Shown: in pieces, positions 63,515-64,000 of the stretch
How the letters are laid out: each line of letters starts with the position of its first letter
How positions within the stretch are numbered: position 1 is the first letter of the stretch
Source: an uncultured Bacteroidales bacterium
GTDB lineage: Bacteria > Bacteroidota > Bacteroidia > Bacteroidales > P3
Reading direction: 5' to 3'
Assembly (NCBI GenBank): GCA_905235855.1
Contig: CAJONE010000002.1
Span: 27,052-91,051, forward strand
DNA length: 64,000 nucleotides
Notes under the pieces: model-generated
The model's input: the letters and a program-made list of their open reading frames with translations, nothing else
Database searches by the model: none
What the model was told of the DNA's origin: nothing
Position numbers and translations under genes: made by a program

Positions 63515-63515
63515 G

Positions 63516-63598
63516 TACCCCGGGGGGGACTTGAACCCCCACGCCATTGCTGACAGCAGATTTTGAGTCTACCGCGTCTACCATTCCGCCACCAGGGC
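63516..63598 (-). tRNA. tRNA-Leu (CAA)
   Basis: Minus-strand class II tRNA of 83 nt, acceptor GCCCTGG/CCGGGGT, anticodon loop CTCAAAA. CCA is not encoded. Confidence 0.93.
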
Positions 63599-63622
63599 CT
63601 AATTTTCTCTCAAATTTGAATG

Positions 63623-63653
63623 CAAAGGTAGACAGTTTTTTTCAATTGGCAAA
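63623..63653 (-). promoter_or_regulatory. Promoter of tRNA-Leu (CAA)
   Basis: On the minus strand, TTTG (plus 63650-63653), 19-base spacer, TACCTTTG (plus 63623-63630) followed by CA, a full consensus match. Confidence 0.8.
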
Positions 63654-63717
63654 ATTTTTTTATTTGTTCAAATCATATATCATATTCAGAATAGTAGATT
63701 AAAAAATAAAAAATAAT

Positions 63718-63748
63718 TTTGCAGATATGGAAATTTATAGTACTTTTG
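63718..63748 (+). promoter_or_regulatory. Promoter of the tRNA-Leu (GAG) and (CAG) pair
   Basis: TTTG (63718-63721), 19-base spacer, TACTTTTG (63741-63748) followed by CAAACG, very like the tRNA-Phe promoter. Confidence 0.8.
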
Positions 63749-63772
63749 CAAACGTTTTCGAAGAGAAACGAA

Positions 63773-63856
63773 GCCCAGGTGGTGGAATTGGTAGACACGC
63801 TACTTTGAGGGGGTAGTCGCCGTAGGGCGGTGCAAGTTCAAGTCTTGTCCTGGGCA
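63773..63856 (+). tRNA. tRNA-Leu (GAG)
   Basis: Plus-strand class II tRNA of 84 nt, acceptor GCCCAGG/CCTGGGC, anticodon loop TTGAGGG. CCA is not encoded. Confidence 0.93.
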
Positions 63857-63902
63857 CAAAAAAGCAACGAGAGTTGCTTTTTTTACTACCAAAGAGAGAG
63901 TT

Positions 63903-63987
<85 letters not shown>

Positions 63988-64000
63988 AAGAGATTTTGCA

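Overview
The window reads as a contiguous chromosomal piece of a Bacteroidales-type member of the Bacteroidota. Signs seen in the sequence: promoters of the Bacteroidetes type (TTTG, 18-20 bases, TAnnTTTG) instead of sigma70 boxes; almost no Shine-Dalgarno sequences; a type IX secretion C-terminal sorting domain; DUF4476, BtuG-like, PepSY-like and FISUMP-like families typical of this phylum; a nusB-yajC-ybbR-coaE block in Bacteroidetes order; and a pyrophosphate-type phosphofructokinase. No insertion sequence, prophage, CRISPR array or rRNA operon was found. Genus cannot be set from this window.

Layout. 60-3603 (-): an electron-transfer operon of a small membrane protein, a NapH/NapG-like polyferredoxin and a Tat-exported aldo/keto reductase-ferredoxin. 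3669-6403 (-): DUF748/AsmA-like protein overlapping ispD. 6594-16649 (-): leuS, nusB, a DUF1573 lipoprotein, yajC, ybbR, coaE, a GH3/beta-lactamase-fold fusion and a TerB-DnaJ protein. 16861-21582 (+): HU, an outer membrane barrel, a lipoprotein, PPi-type PFK and a degenerate-LytM EnvC-like protein. 21623-22090 (-): a nucleoside/guanine deaminase. 22519-25633 (+): an iron/peroxide operon (bacterioferritin-like, radical SAM, flavodoxin-like, glutathione peroxidase, OhrR/MarR). 25863-28521 (-): a T9SS cargo protein and a secreted partner. 28845-35528 (-): ADP-forming acyl-CoA synthetase, pepD, a PflX-like radical SAM protein with an unknown Cys-rich partner, a DUF58 protein and thioredoxin.

35960-42308 (+) is the most system-like locus: outer membrane barrel, imelysin lipoprotein, di-heme lipoprotein and a CcsBA cytochrome c assembly protein. 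It is preceded by a 12-bp perfect palindrome and four 11-bp tandem repeats. 42590-45579 (+): a large EF-hand membrane protein and a lipoprotein paralogous to the one at 17920. 45721-46901 (-): rpsF-rpsR-rplI. 46993-47738 (-): six tRNAs (Gly, Gly, Leu, Lys, Pro, Thr). 47803-51377 (-): mutS and a zinc metallopeptidase. 51436-54875 (+): cobalamin riboswitch, btuB-like TonB receptor and btuG-like beta-propeller lipoprotein. 54962-63388: cell-envelope and housekeeping genes (DUF4476, tRNA-Phe, YqeY, thioesterase, FISUMP-like lipoprotein, PepSY-like, purA, murB). 63516-63987: three tRNA-Leu genes with CAA, GAG and CAG anticodons.

Functionally the window is mostly core genome (translation, cofactor, isoprenoid and cell wall synthesis) interleaved with envelope, redox and metal/cofactor acquisition loci. 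The best candidates for new biology are the imelysin/di-heme/CcsBA locus with its repeat array, the polyferredoxin with an internal twin-arginine segment and a slippage-prone 7-bp repeat, the bacterioferritin-like protein that seems to lack ferroxidase histidines, and the PflX-like radical SAM/Cys-rich pair.
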